Assembly: GCF_028453695.1 (NCBI RefSeq)
Contig: NC_135775.1
Span: 22,478,545 to 22,542,544, forward strand
Source: Augochlora pura
Lineage: Eukaryota > Arthropoda > Insecta > Hymenoptera > Halictidae
Length of the DNA stretch: 64,000 nt
Direction: 5' to 3'
Below the pieces are notes generated by a model that was given only the letters and a program-made list of their open reading frames with translations, was not told where the DNA came from and searched no databases. Shown here piece by piece: positions 27,401 through 39,900 of this stretch; within the stretch, counting starts at the first letter, position 1, and each line of letters begins with the position of its first letter. The position numbers and the translations under genes were made by a program.

Positions 27401-30400
27401 TACAAATTTCCTGTTACAGACGAACTTTGCGAAAGAAATCACGAGAGACAGAGAGAGAGAGGGAGAGAGAGAGAGGGTAGGGCGACGAAGTCTGAACGAT
27501 TCATCGGTGGGAATACGAGCAGACCGTTTCACCAGTTCTAGGCAAACTTCGCGAAAGAAATCCTGAAATAATATGGCGTTCTAATTCGTTACGAGTCGTC
27601 GACGAAAATAGACGGCAGACAATTCTGTTCGCGATAGGCAAACTCGGCGGAACGAGGGGTTAAAGGTCAAACGAGCGATCGGCGAGGATACGATTACACA
27701 GAAATTTCCTGCGCCAGGGAAACTTCGCGAAAGAAGCGATGAAAGAGTAACGGGTTAAGGTCTAAATTCGCCGGTCGGAAGGCCGGGTATAAATTTCCTG
27801 TTCCAGAGAAACTTTCTCGCGAAAGAAGTCCGGGGCGGGTGGAGCGAGAGGGGGTTAAAGGCCGGATGAATCTTTCCTGGACGAAAAACGCGGGGGGGTC
27901 TCTCGACGGGACGGAGAGCAAACTCCGGGAAAGAGACACGGTGCAATAAGGGATTAAAGATTAGCGCGGGTGGCATGCACGGCATGTTGTACGGTTATCT
28001 GTGTACAATCTCGAAACGTTTGTGACAACAACGAGAAACAGGGGGGGGGAAAGCTGCGTGAAAGCGGTTCAGCCGCGCTGTACGACGACGGCCCGTAAAA
28101 TCGTTCGCGATGAAACCGGATCGATAAGAAGGAGGTTGTGCCGGGTGAACCACGTCGCGAAGAATGGGTAAGGCTTTCACCTCTCGATCTCGAGCCGAGT
28201 ACCAGTTTCACGATTTCTATTTGCCTCTTCTTTCATGTCCCGCGTCCCCCATCGATCGGCCGGTTCGCGTGCGTGTACCATCCCTTTTGTTTATCTTTTC
28301 GTCTGTATCCCCCCCGCCAAGGTTTGCCCCGGTATCTTCGAGACAATGCGTCGTCCTCGAGCCGATCGTATTCCGTCGCTAAAACGACCCCGGGGATCAG
28401 ACGAATCGCTATCGCCGTCTGGAAGAGACGCGGTCGCCTCGTCGCGCCGTTTCTCATCGTTCTACACCCGGCAAATTAGTCTCTTCTCTTCCGTTTCTGT
28501 TCACCGATCGTTGATCGCGTTACCTCACCTCGCAAACAGATTATTTTCATCGAACAACCCCGCGCTGCCGCGCGAACGAAGAAATTGCTCGCCGGNNNNN
28601 NNNNNNNNNNNNNNNNNNNNNNNNNNNNNNNNNNNNNNNNNNNNNNNNNNNNNNNNNNNNNNNNNNNNNNNNNNNNNNNNNNNNNNNNNNNNNNNATCCG
28701 GCAATTAGCTCTCGTCCGTCGAGTCGACGAGCGTTTCTCACTTCGAGATTGCCGGCGAAAGGACAATAAAGTTAGCCGGCTCGCAATTACGGTCGCGCGT
28801 TCGCGAATATTGCTGAACCGCAGACCGCGCGATATTTTCGCGCAAAGATCGGGTCCGATCGTCGCGCGCGATATCTTCGCGCAATGCAACGAAACGAAAT
28901 TAGCGGCTCGACGTCGCGGTGGGTCTGCAGAAAGGCGAAACGCGAGCCCGGCGGACGGCAAATAGCGAACGTATCGATCATTTCGTTGGGATCATTAAAC
29001 AGAGTCACGGAACGAGCGGCGCGGAGGCCCTGCCCGCCGCTTTTTACGATTTTCCCGACGCCTTATCTCGCCGTCGCTATTCCGCGAATCTCTGCGGAAT
29101 AATTCGCGGTTGGACCGGGCACGGAAAGGTTAATTTCGCGGCAGGTTTTTATGATTCGACGTTTTATATTCGAGAGACCGACGCGAATTTATTCAAAATG
29201 CTCGGATCGCGTACGAGTTGATCAGCGATACCGCTTTTATACTCTGCCGGAAATTATGGCCGCGAGAGCTTCCGATAGAAACGATCCGTGGCGCACGAAG
29301 GATCGATCGTTCGCGAGTTTGGGGAAATGTTGGAAAGATCGTGCGCCGCTTTCGTCAGCGGGGCCAGAAGCGAAACGACGGTGAATCGCCTCGAGTCGCC
29401 GCACAATGGTCGATCGCGGGCCATTTGCATCGGAATCCGATTCGATTTCTCGCGGAACTACCATCTTTTGGATGTTCACCAGACTTCCGAATCATTTCAC
29501 CGTCAGCCGTCGCCACACTGCGGATGTTTATGCAATTGCGGCACTGTAGAATTCCGTATCGCGACGGATCTATCGGAACTCTCATGGTTTTCAATGAAAT
29601 CGAGATAAAAACCACAGGAATATCGATAATCGAGTCATTAATATTCACTGTAAAATTACCTACAATGATAAATGATTCTTCGAGCAATTCGTTTTTTATG
29701 AAACATTTTTAATTGAAATCAAATTCTAACCTCGGAAGACACGTGCTTCTGGAAAAATTAACCGCAGCTTCGTCGCTGTTTTAAAAATATTTAATCATCG
29801 ACGAAGTTGCGTTATTTTTATAAAAATCTCAGATCTCTCATTTCCAACGCCATCCGCCATCTTTCCAAGCGCCTCAAAAATGGCGCGGAACAGTTTTTCT
29901 TGCGGCGTAAAATGAGTCGACGTTTTCGAATCATTTAGAGGAGGCAAGCAAGCAAGCTCGAGGTGAAACACTAAAGCGAATAAAAATATTCGGTGACACT
30001 TTTCTCACATACTAACCTCAATCACGATACTTTTCTGTCTCTTTATTCTCACCCTTTTGTCACCCATTGCTCCCGTATCAGCGAACCATCAAAACGAATA
30101 AAGAGTCGCCTGTTAAAAAATAACAGCGAGGCTCAGGTTATAGCAAAAGTGATAGCCACTGATCTCAGGGTTCAAACTGCGCCTTTGAATCGGTGGACGA
30201 AAACCGCAAAATTTCTCGCATAAGTATCACTCGAATTTTCTGTAACGAAGTGTTAGTATTTTTATTCGTTGCTAAAATTGATTTTATATCTTTAGATTAT
30301 TAATAGCAGACGATGGTATTTATGAAAAATAAAAATTGTTCTCGTTGATTGTACAGAGCAGAAGCTGGTAGTTTTAAATGAAAAATTGCTGTACTGTTTG

Positions 30401-33400
30401 CCAAAAAGATTTCTATATTTTCAAATATATGATCATTTATACAATGAAGTGTTTAAAATAAAAGTATATATTTTTATATAATTTTACAAGTAAACAGGTA
30501 AATAGAAATAATATTTTTTTCTAATAGACTTTCTTAATTCGTTTCCTAAGTTGCGCCAATTTTCGCGAAAAGTTCACAAAATCCGCAGCGCTGTCGTCAG
30601 CCGTCGTTCCGGTTCGAAAAGATAGGCGACCCTAATTCTTCAATTTCCATTCACGTTTTCATCTCGGCCCCATCCATCGCCCTCTAAACTCATTTATAAG
30701 TCTCCCCCACCCCCTTCCCCCCATCTCGCCTACTCCCCCGACGCAGAAACATATCGCCGTGCATAAACCCCGAAACACACGAGGAAACCATAAATCCGTG
30801 GAACACGAGGCCGAATACGAGCGGCAGCATAATCTCGTTAGGCCATGATTTCTGGCAGGCGGTTTAAACCGCGAGCGAAGCACCGAAACACGGCAATTGC
30901 CGTCGTGTCTTATAATTTTGTTACCGCGATTTCGTGAATTCACGGTCGCCCCGGTTCACTTTTCCGTAAACGCGCCGGATGCTGGACAGATTTACGTTTC
31001 CACTATCTGCGACGAAATTTTGCGGTGAATATGCGCGGCAGAGTTGTGCATCGATTCGAGTCGCGTTTGTTCACCATGGCAAAATCGGTGGCCGTCGCTT
31101 TCGTTACAGCCCGCCGGGAGAAAAGAAAAAGAAAAGTAACGATGACGAGAGCGAAGAGAATCGAAGACTGGGAGAAAAGGCTTGCAAACGAAATCGAACA
31201 AGGAAAAGAAAAAAGAAAGCTGGAAAAAGAGAAAAGACAAAGCGTCGAAGGATAGTTAAAGTTTCGCGAAATAACCATAAGATTGCCACGCGAAAGATCA
31301 CGGCGCACGGTGGACTTGATTTAATTAATCGATTTCTTTTGTTCTGTTCCGGTCGACGTGATTAGATGAGCCGACATATGTGATCGTCAACATCTTTCTA
31401 CGGTCTATCAGCAAAATAAATGATAATAGTATGGTGAGTGCAATATAAAGTAATCATGAACGAAGGCCTTTCTATATATGATACGATCTCTGTATATCCA
31501 CACGTTGTGTATATCTATTAACGTCACGTGTATATTGTGCCGTAAGACTTGCACTTGTCTCTCTGTACCTTGTATTATTTGTATATTACGTATCTCTCAG
31601 TGTGTGTATGTATATACGTACGCGGTTGGCCGACAGCGCGGCGAATGAAAACCCGGGAGAGAAAAACCGGGGGAAACGGATGACCGCGACATGAGAAAAT
31701 GTACGCGCCGACGACGACGTACGTATATAAATATCACACGTTCTCCGTTTTTGAGCCACGCTGAACAGTGGATGTGTGCCTATCAGTCGCACCTCGTTGA
31801 TTTTCTCGATGTCGTTCACTGTCGTGTTACTATTCTACGTAATCGGCATATGTCTCTCTGTCCTCCTCTCTGTCTCTTTCTATTTCTCTTTCTTCATTCC
31901 TCTCTCTTTTTCTCTCTGTGTTTCTTTCTCTCTGTATCTACCTCTACAGGACCCTCAACAAATACACAGGACCCTCCAGAAACTCGCGTATTCTCGACGC
32001 TAATCGAAATCTCCTTTGCCATTCTATAATTCGCCTAATTTTAACACTTTATCAACCAGTTAATCGGCTGTGAACATTTCTGTCATTTCGGGGTAATTAA
32101 ATCTATGTATTTTATTTAATGGGTTCATCGCGAAAGGTATTTAATATTTAAGAGATGATACAATGGTACGGAAACTTCCAGTAGTATCTTTATCTAAATA
32201 ATAGATGATTATTGGTTGCCATGACAACTGATTTACAGGTCGAGAAATAAAGTCGATTTATATGATATCGGTAAAGTGTTAAGCAGCAAATTATTTTCGA
32301 CGCTGTTATCGACGTTTGCCTATCGATGGAAATGCTTATCTTAGCTCGTATTTGACGAAATGTTTCTATATACAGGGTGTCCTAAAAGTTATTCAGTAAA
32401 AGTATCTAAAAGTTAATAAATTGAAATGAGGTGTTTCTCAGGTCATTTGCAGTAACTTTTTCCTTTACAAAAATTTTCTCCGCGCCTTTGTTCGCGATTT
32501 ATTAACGAAAAATGGCTCATTGGCTCGGCTACCACGTCGAGCTCGCCTCTCATTGGTCACTGTCTTTCCTTAATAACTCCTTAACAATGCCTCGCAGAAA
32601 ATTTTTGCAAAGGAAAAAGTTACTTCAAATGATCTCATTTAACTATTGCCAGTGACTTTTTGACACCAAGTATATAACCTGACGTAGATAATTCTCTGAC
32701 GAAATGTTCAACGATGAAACGATTTCGAGAGAAAAATGAGTTATGAATTGTTGCTTTGTTATTTTATAGAGGTAAATTAACTCTCTGTGCTTCATTTATC
32801 TAGATCCATGTTTCTACATTGTAATCGAGGAAATGTTTTCCACTTTTATTCGACGAATCAGAGAAAATTCGACCAGTTTGTGCTTTAACCTTTCCATGTA
32901 AAAAATTTGGACTGTAGAGGGTTAATTCGGTGTGTAATTCGATGTGTTCGCAACAGAAAATCACTTTCCCCGTGCGGTTTGTGAAACGGTGGCAACGGGG
33001 CAGTGAAAATTGTGCATCGTTTAAATTCCCAACCAGCTGTTGCTTCTACGAGAGTGTTTTTGTCAGATTTTCGTATGGATTTAAACAATGTTTTGTTTTT
33101 TTATCACTGAACCTACCGCGCCGGTCAAAGTGCGGTTATATGATAATAATTCTCATATATGTTCTCTTAAAGTTCTTCTAATTACAAAGACGTTTTAAAA
33201 AAAAATAGGAGATAATTGAATAAATTTTTTTAAATATCTATATATAAATTCTGTTTAATTATGCGTATAAAGTAATGCACGTTAATCGCTTTTATTGGCC
33301 GGTAGGCTCAGCGTGGACCTATTAATCCGCCAAAGACGGACGCTTGATACAAATTCGTAAAAGCACATGTTACCCGAACGATGAAACGATCGTTTCTCGT

Positions 33401-33945
33401 TTAACGTGTGTCTGACCTACAACCGCAAACGAATCCACAAACGACGAATGGCAAAGGACTTTTCCACGAGCGTCGGCGTGCAAACTACACATGTCGAAAG
33501 GTGCCGGATTTTCGGAGCGACCCTTCACTTCTCTCTCTCTCTCTCTTCCTCTCTGACTCTCTGACTCTTTCCGACTCTCTGTCTCTTTGTTATGTTACTT
33601 TGATTGTCGAACGTTCGATTGACTGTGTGCGTCTGCAACCACGTCTCTCTCTGTGCCTTGTTGGAAAACGGTTTTTTTGCCTGGAGAAACGCGGGAAAAT
33701 GAGAAACCGAGAAACGACGGGCGAACGGGGCCGGCAGGAATGAAAGAAAAAGCGAGGAGCGCGGAACTAAACTGAGAAAGAATAGCGAATAATAGATACA
33801 CGGGAGAGAAAATGGAGGAGAAAGCGGACGGGAGAAAAAGAAAAAAGGAAAGGAAAAAAGAGGAAACGAGGAGGTGGTAGGAAAGAAGAAGAAGAAGAAG
33901 AAGGGAAACAGAGGAAAGGCGAAAGTAGACGAGAAAGACGCGACG

Positions 33946-33983
<38 letters not shown>

Positions 33984-36900
33984 CGTGGGAATAATCAAAC
34001 GGGCTTGCCTCGCAGTCTCGACCCGTGGACGCTTTTCTTGTTTCCGTCGACGACGGCAACGCTTTCTTTTGATCATGCGTGCCGAGCGATCGCGTCGAGC
34101 CACGTTTTTCACCGTCCTTCTGTCATGCATTGACATGCACACCCACGAGAGAGAGAGAGAGAGAGAGATAGAGAGAGAGACACACACACAGACAGAGGAC
34201 CGCGCACACCGATCATCGTCCCACTGTTAAACAGAGTCCTCTGTCTCCGGCGAGATAATATTTGCCCAGGAAGAGACAATCGATATCGGGGCGCGATCGA
34301 ACATTTTGTGTGGACCAACCTCTGGGGACGATCATTGTCGTCCCACCATTCTTTTCTGACGTCTGGGCTCCCCTTTGTTTTCGGCAATAACGATTTTCGA
34401 CGGCTCTCTCTATATTAGCCTACCGCGACAAATTTCGACACGTTCCTCGCGACTCCTACCATCAATCCAATGATATTCTGGGTTACGCTATTTTTTTATT
34501 ATCGTTCCCGCAGGTGGATCTAGTTGACAGTAGTAATTGAAACTTTTAATCTTTTTAATAAAGAAGTTTTATCGATCACGTTGGATGCAATTTCTTTTGG
34601 AATTATTTTGAAAGGCGTAGAGTTTTTGGATATATATGGTAAATATTTTTATTTAAAATTGCAGAAGGTATATTTTTTATATTGCCATTTCTTTGTGACT
34701 AATGCGATGACAAATTCTAATTTGTCAATAAATTTCTCTTTGTGGAGAATCAAGTATTAAATTATTCTCTTCAATATTAATGTTCAATATGCCGAAAGCT
34801 ACATGAAATGCAGAGATCTGTATTTACAATATTATTTTATAAACGCATTCTTCAGCGTTGTTCACGAGCAAGGAAATTGAGTAAAATTAGTAAAATATTT
34901 ACTTTAAACAGAATTTTATCGATGGAAGCTCGTGCTTTATTATAAAAGTTAAATTGATGTATTAATTGCAAGATGTAGAAGCCAGTCTTTTCCTTTTTTA
35001 AGCTGAAATTAATGTATCGATATTTTTAATTCCTTCCACTCTTTTCACCATTTTACATTTAAACATTAAAACGCAAAATTAGCAAATAAATACGCAAAAC
35101 TCTGCTTTTATCATGAACGTGTCGAAATTCCCGTCCCTTTAATCGATGATCCGCGAGAAGAATCCGCGACAAATAATTCTCGGAAATAATTCTCGAAAAT
35201 AATTCTCGGAAATAATTCACGAAAATAATCCAACAAAATGGCCGATGAAAAGAAAATAATTGCGGTGAAATTACGCTAATAACGCGCGAGGCAACCGTCT
35301 CGCGGGAGCGAATAATTGTCGCATAGAGGTTGCGGTACTAATAAGTCGTGTTTCACGGAACGACGCGCATTTTTCGCGGTGACGCGGCGGACGGGAGAGA
35401 AAAAAAAACAGCATCACGCGAATAGTATAATATTGTAATCGCGCGCGGCAAGAAAACTTTTGAAAGGCAACGCGATTTCCGAGTTCGACGAGGGGTGGAG
35501 GATCGACGAAAAAAGAAAAAAAAAAAAAAAATTCCGCTCGCGCGGAGAGGCACGCCGAGGCCTTTGTAGTTTGATTGAAAAGAACATTTCATGTGCAACG
35601 AGAGTTGATACTCTAATTCATACAAGGTTGGTCACGCAACTGGAACCACTTCGCCAACTCCGTAACTATTGATTTTACGGGAAAGTTCGTTCAAATAATT
35701 ATTCGAGGGGATACACGAGGCCCTATCCGCGCTTTTGTGCCGTTTGTTATTTGAAAAACCCCTCTCTCGAGGGGCTTCTTATTTTCCTTTTTTTATTTTT
35801 CCACGCGTACCCTCCACTTCCGGGGTGATGACACTCGAGAGGACTGTTCGACGTTAGAGGACCAACCCTCTCGAGATTTCGTCCGTGTCTTCTCAAAATT
35901 TTATAAATCCTACCGCGAGCGATATTTGTTTCAAACCGCGTTACCTTTCAATCTTCAGACGATGAAATCCACGAATCGCGTGCTCGCCGTTTGATTTCTC
36001 CGATGTCGCCGGCGATTTTACACGTTCGAACGTCGTTCCGGAATGGTTCATGCTGGGCTATATTATCTCGGAAAATAATTTCCAAGACCCGTACCCCGGT
36101 CCTCCCTCTCTCTCTCCCTCTCTCTCTCTTTCTCTCTCTCCCATCATGTCGATACCAAACAAAAAGTTACGGAGTTCGCGCAAAGTAAATACGATCCGCG
36201 CCGTACGCGGGGGATGTCGGAGTCGAAAGTCGAGAGCTCCAATCCCCTTGTCTTCCTTCTCCGGTTCCCCCCCTTGCTCCCGTTCCGTCCTTTCCCGTGT
36301 TATTACTAGACCGCGCGGATGTTTATGCATATTCATATTTTCCGCGAAGAAACGAGATTTGAATTTAAACAAGAAATTGTCGCCTCGAATTCCCTCTGCA
36401 TACAGTCGCCGAGAAAAGTCCGCGGCCCGTACCGCCACACCAGCGAAAGCCGATGAAAAGAGCTTGCACGTTTTCCAGGGGATTTCTGTAGGCTGCCGCG
36501 TTTTACGGATCATTTGTCACGGCGAGACGATCCGTAAACCGTGCGAATTATTTTATCTTCATTTTTCGTTCCCGGAAGAATGAGATTTTCTACGGCTTAT
36601 GGATAAATATTTTTGTAGGACATTATACATCACGATGGACAAGATATTAACAAATTATCTGTGGATCGAAATTAGAGAATTTTGAACAAGGCTACTTTCA
36701 AAAAATAATTTAATATTTACAAAACCTGGTAATAAGGTTTCGATAATAAATATAATACTAGGACTTTTAGAATATCGCAGAGAAACTTTTTTAAATATAT
36801 AATAAAATTTTAAATATACATATAATGTAATTTTTAAATAATTGAATTTTTTAAAAATATGTTAATACCTTTTCCAGCACATAATGTGTTAATCAGTGTC

Positions 36901-39900
36901 CGTAGAAAATAATTTCTTTCCGATTCGAATTTTCGAGAGGAGTCTGCAGAACGTGCAAGGTCCGCGTCGCTCCGCAATTATTCCAATTAGCGTTCCGTAT
37001 GGAGATTTTTGTGACAGACTGTAGACGAAGGCATTGAAACGGGATCTTGTCTACAAACGCATAAAATCCGCAGGCTAGTTATTACTAGAGCCCGGACAGA
37101 AGAATCGATCACTCTTTTCAAGCAATTCAGTCCATTCACGGTCTCCTTCATCGAGAACAGTATTCATACCGTTGAATCGGCTAAATAAATTGAAAACCAC
37201 GAGTGATCCACTCGTGCCGGCTCTAGTGATGATCCCGGCGTGCAAAGGATGATCTAAGGAAGAGGATCGACGAGAATAGGTGCGCCTGGCACTTTTCTAA
37301 ATACGAGCGAAACATGTCTCATTAACGGAGCCGATTCTTTTCGATTTTGACAAGTTAATAATATAATACAACGTACTGTTAATCAAATCTCTCACGCAGT
37401 TTAATTGGTCACCATATAATCGCACAGCTGATTAAATATAGTCACCAACAATTTATTATATATATCTATACATATTTATATATATATGTATTTGCACAAA
37501 ACGATCGATGATCGAATTAAGAGCAATCCACCAATCGCTTTCGCTTATCACCCGAAAAATTCGCTGACTCAGCTGACAGGCTTTAGGGTTCGGTCGTTCT
37601 TCGGATCATTCTGTACGTACACTGTTCGTATCGCTTCTGCTTCTGCGGGAGGAGTGACGAAACTGATGTTATTAATCAGTGTCACTCGAGGGGCGCCCTT
37701 CTATTGTGATTAGAATCGATCGCCGGCTGAGGACGGGACGAAAAGTGTTCTCCCAATTTTGGCGCAGAACATCCTGCATAAGGTTTGAGCTTAATAGCGA
37801 CCACTCCCAGACGTCGTTCTCAGTTAAGAGATAAATCACAGGACAGAATATTTTATATAACAAACAATAATTATATTCATATGAACAGCAAACCTTCATC
37901 TAAACCCTAGTCATTCAAATATCAATAATTATTAGAATAGGTATTATATTTATTGAATATCTAATATTACTCGAAAGGAACGTGTACTTTTTTTTAATGT
38001 TAACTTTTTACTGTTTACACGAGTTAAGTAATTATTATATTGTATTAGGATTTAAGCTATAGGATAGAAAACAATTTTCTGCTCAAATGATTATTCCTGT
38101 GAGTCTCCTGAAATTATTTATTTAAAGGATCGGGTACAGAGGGAGGTTCATCTAGTGGTAATCTATATACAGCGTGTTGCAAAATGTTCGAGTCAAGCTC
38201 AGAAAATTCTAAAATCCTCTACACACCGGTTAATGCATAAATGGTCCAAGGAATAATTAATGTTCCAAAGAACAAAGTCGATGGAACAACTTTGGTGCAA
38301 CAAGTTATTATATAGGATGTTTCAGATAATTAACACATCGAAAGAAGTATTTTTATATAGCGCAGTAATCTAGGTCAATTAACCAGTTCCTAATTAAAGC
38401 GTCAAGTCGTTGGTCCGGTACAGCCTGTACTAAAATTGGCTGGCCGATTTTGTCACTTGACCGGCGATTAATCGAACCGGCGCGAGCGTTAATCGTGCTG
38501 CCGGTGGCAGATCGAACGACTTTCGACTCCGCCGAGGAAGCTCGATAAGATCTCAAGCGTCTCTCCGCCGGCCCGTGAAGGATCCACACTTGTCGTTCTT
38601 CGCGGGCCTCGCAAACACGTGGTTCAGCCTAATGGCGACGATAAAATCGAGTTTTTCGCCGACGACGTGGTTGACGTCGCCGTCGACCGGCGCGCGCCTT
38701 TTCAGAGCGTGATTCAATCTTTCGGCCTCGGCTCTCTAACGTCGTGTCACGCGGACCGCGATGGAACAGTGATTTCTCGCGTGCGCCGGCTATTTTTCCT
38801 ACTCCCACCCCCCCTTTTTTTTCCTACTTCGCGTTTCCGGGCAGCCGCGTGCGCGCCGGCTGCCGTTAACGACCCGGTATACAGAGCGTTAAAAATATGA
38901 CGACGCTGAAAAGCCGGGGCAATCCTGCAACGGGAGGCCGCAACGAGGATACCCGTAAAATCTGATTTTTCTGTATGGGGCTTGGTTCCATCCCCGGGGA
39001 AAAAAAAGAGACGATGGAAGGTTCGTTTGCGGCGTTGGATTCTTTGACGCGGTGTCGGACCAACGCTGGATGATTCTACTGGCGCGTAGATGGCATTTGA
39101 TACCGGTGGCAGGTGCACGCGATACTTTGTAAGGAGTCATTCGTTCCTCGAGAATTTACTTGATCCTGGTTGCTTGAATTTTTCGGTCAATAATTCGTCT
39201 GATCATTGACAGCCGTTTCTACTTGAAAAGTCGTAATTTGAAGTTAGTGGTGTAGGAGATTTTAGTATATTCGAAATAGTGTAACAGTTTCGTGAGGAAA
39301 TATATCCTTGAACTTTTCTAAAACTTTGTTCGAAATTGTCCGACTAATGCTGAGTGTTTCTACTTAAATCCGTATACTATTTCAAGTTAGTAGTATATAT
39401 AGAATAATAAGATTCTCTATAGATTCTAAATAATGCAACATTTTTGCGAGACAATATTTTATCTAAGTGTTTTAAGCTCTGTGACTTTGTCTGACGAACC
39501 CTGACTAACAATAATAAGATTTTCTAAATATCCTAAATAATGTAACATTTTTCGAGACGAGATCTTATCTAAGGTTTCAAGCTCAAGAACTTTGTCTGAC
39601 TAATACTCAATATTTCTACTTAATATAGCATACTATTATCTGTTTTTCAATAATCGTAATATTCAAGCAATTATTTCCTAAAAACATTAATGCTACAATT
39701 ACACGAAAAGTAACTCTGTCATCAATATAACTCGCAGTGGAATAAACCAGCGATGGTCAGACGCGCAAGACAATATTATTCGGAGCAGATTCGATCGTTG
39801 ATAATCAAACACAGTAATGGAAGGGTTGTGCAATAAAAGAATGGAAGGCCTTTGCAACAAAAATCTGACATCGCCTCTATGATTTATCGTGTAGAATTGC

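Larger units (their letters stand above)
21675..31365 (+). other. Intron between GluCl exons 3b and 3c (9.7 kb)
   Basis: No supported gene. It contains CA/TA microsatellites (21721-21800, 23100-23225, 24561-24660, 24725-24865), an 853-bp inverted-repeat element (22051-22903), an inverted-repeat element at 25793-25958, opposed homopolymers (26745-26757 and 26859-26877), a degenerate tandem repeat (27346-27890), the assembly gap, and a GC-rich block (26.7-29.5 kb). An A/G-rich stretch (31118-31245) precedes exon 3c. Confidence 0.8.
31856..34197. repeat. CT, GA, GAA and ACG microsatellites
   Basis: CT-rich runs at 31856-31936 and 33527-33575, GAA at 33882-33902, (ACG) repeats at 33947-33983 and GA then CA at 34147-34197. 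Long serine-, arginine- or threonine-repeat frames here are produced by these runs. Confidence 0.9.

Noticed and set aside
28235..28965. Frames running through the N gap
   Set aside because: Undetermined bases artificially join two unrelated stretches.
33525..34187. Reverse-strand frames rich in Val, Phe and Ser
   Set aside because: Products of the CT, GAA and ACG microsatellites at 33.5-34.2 kb.
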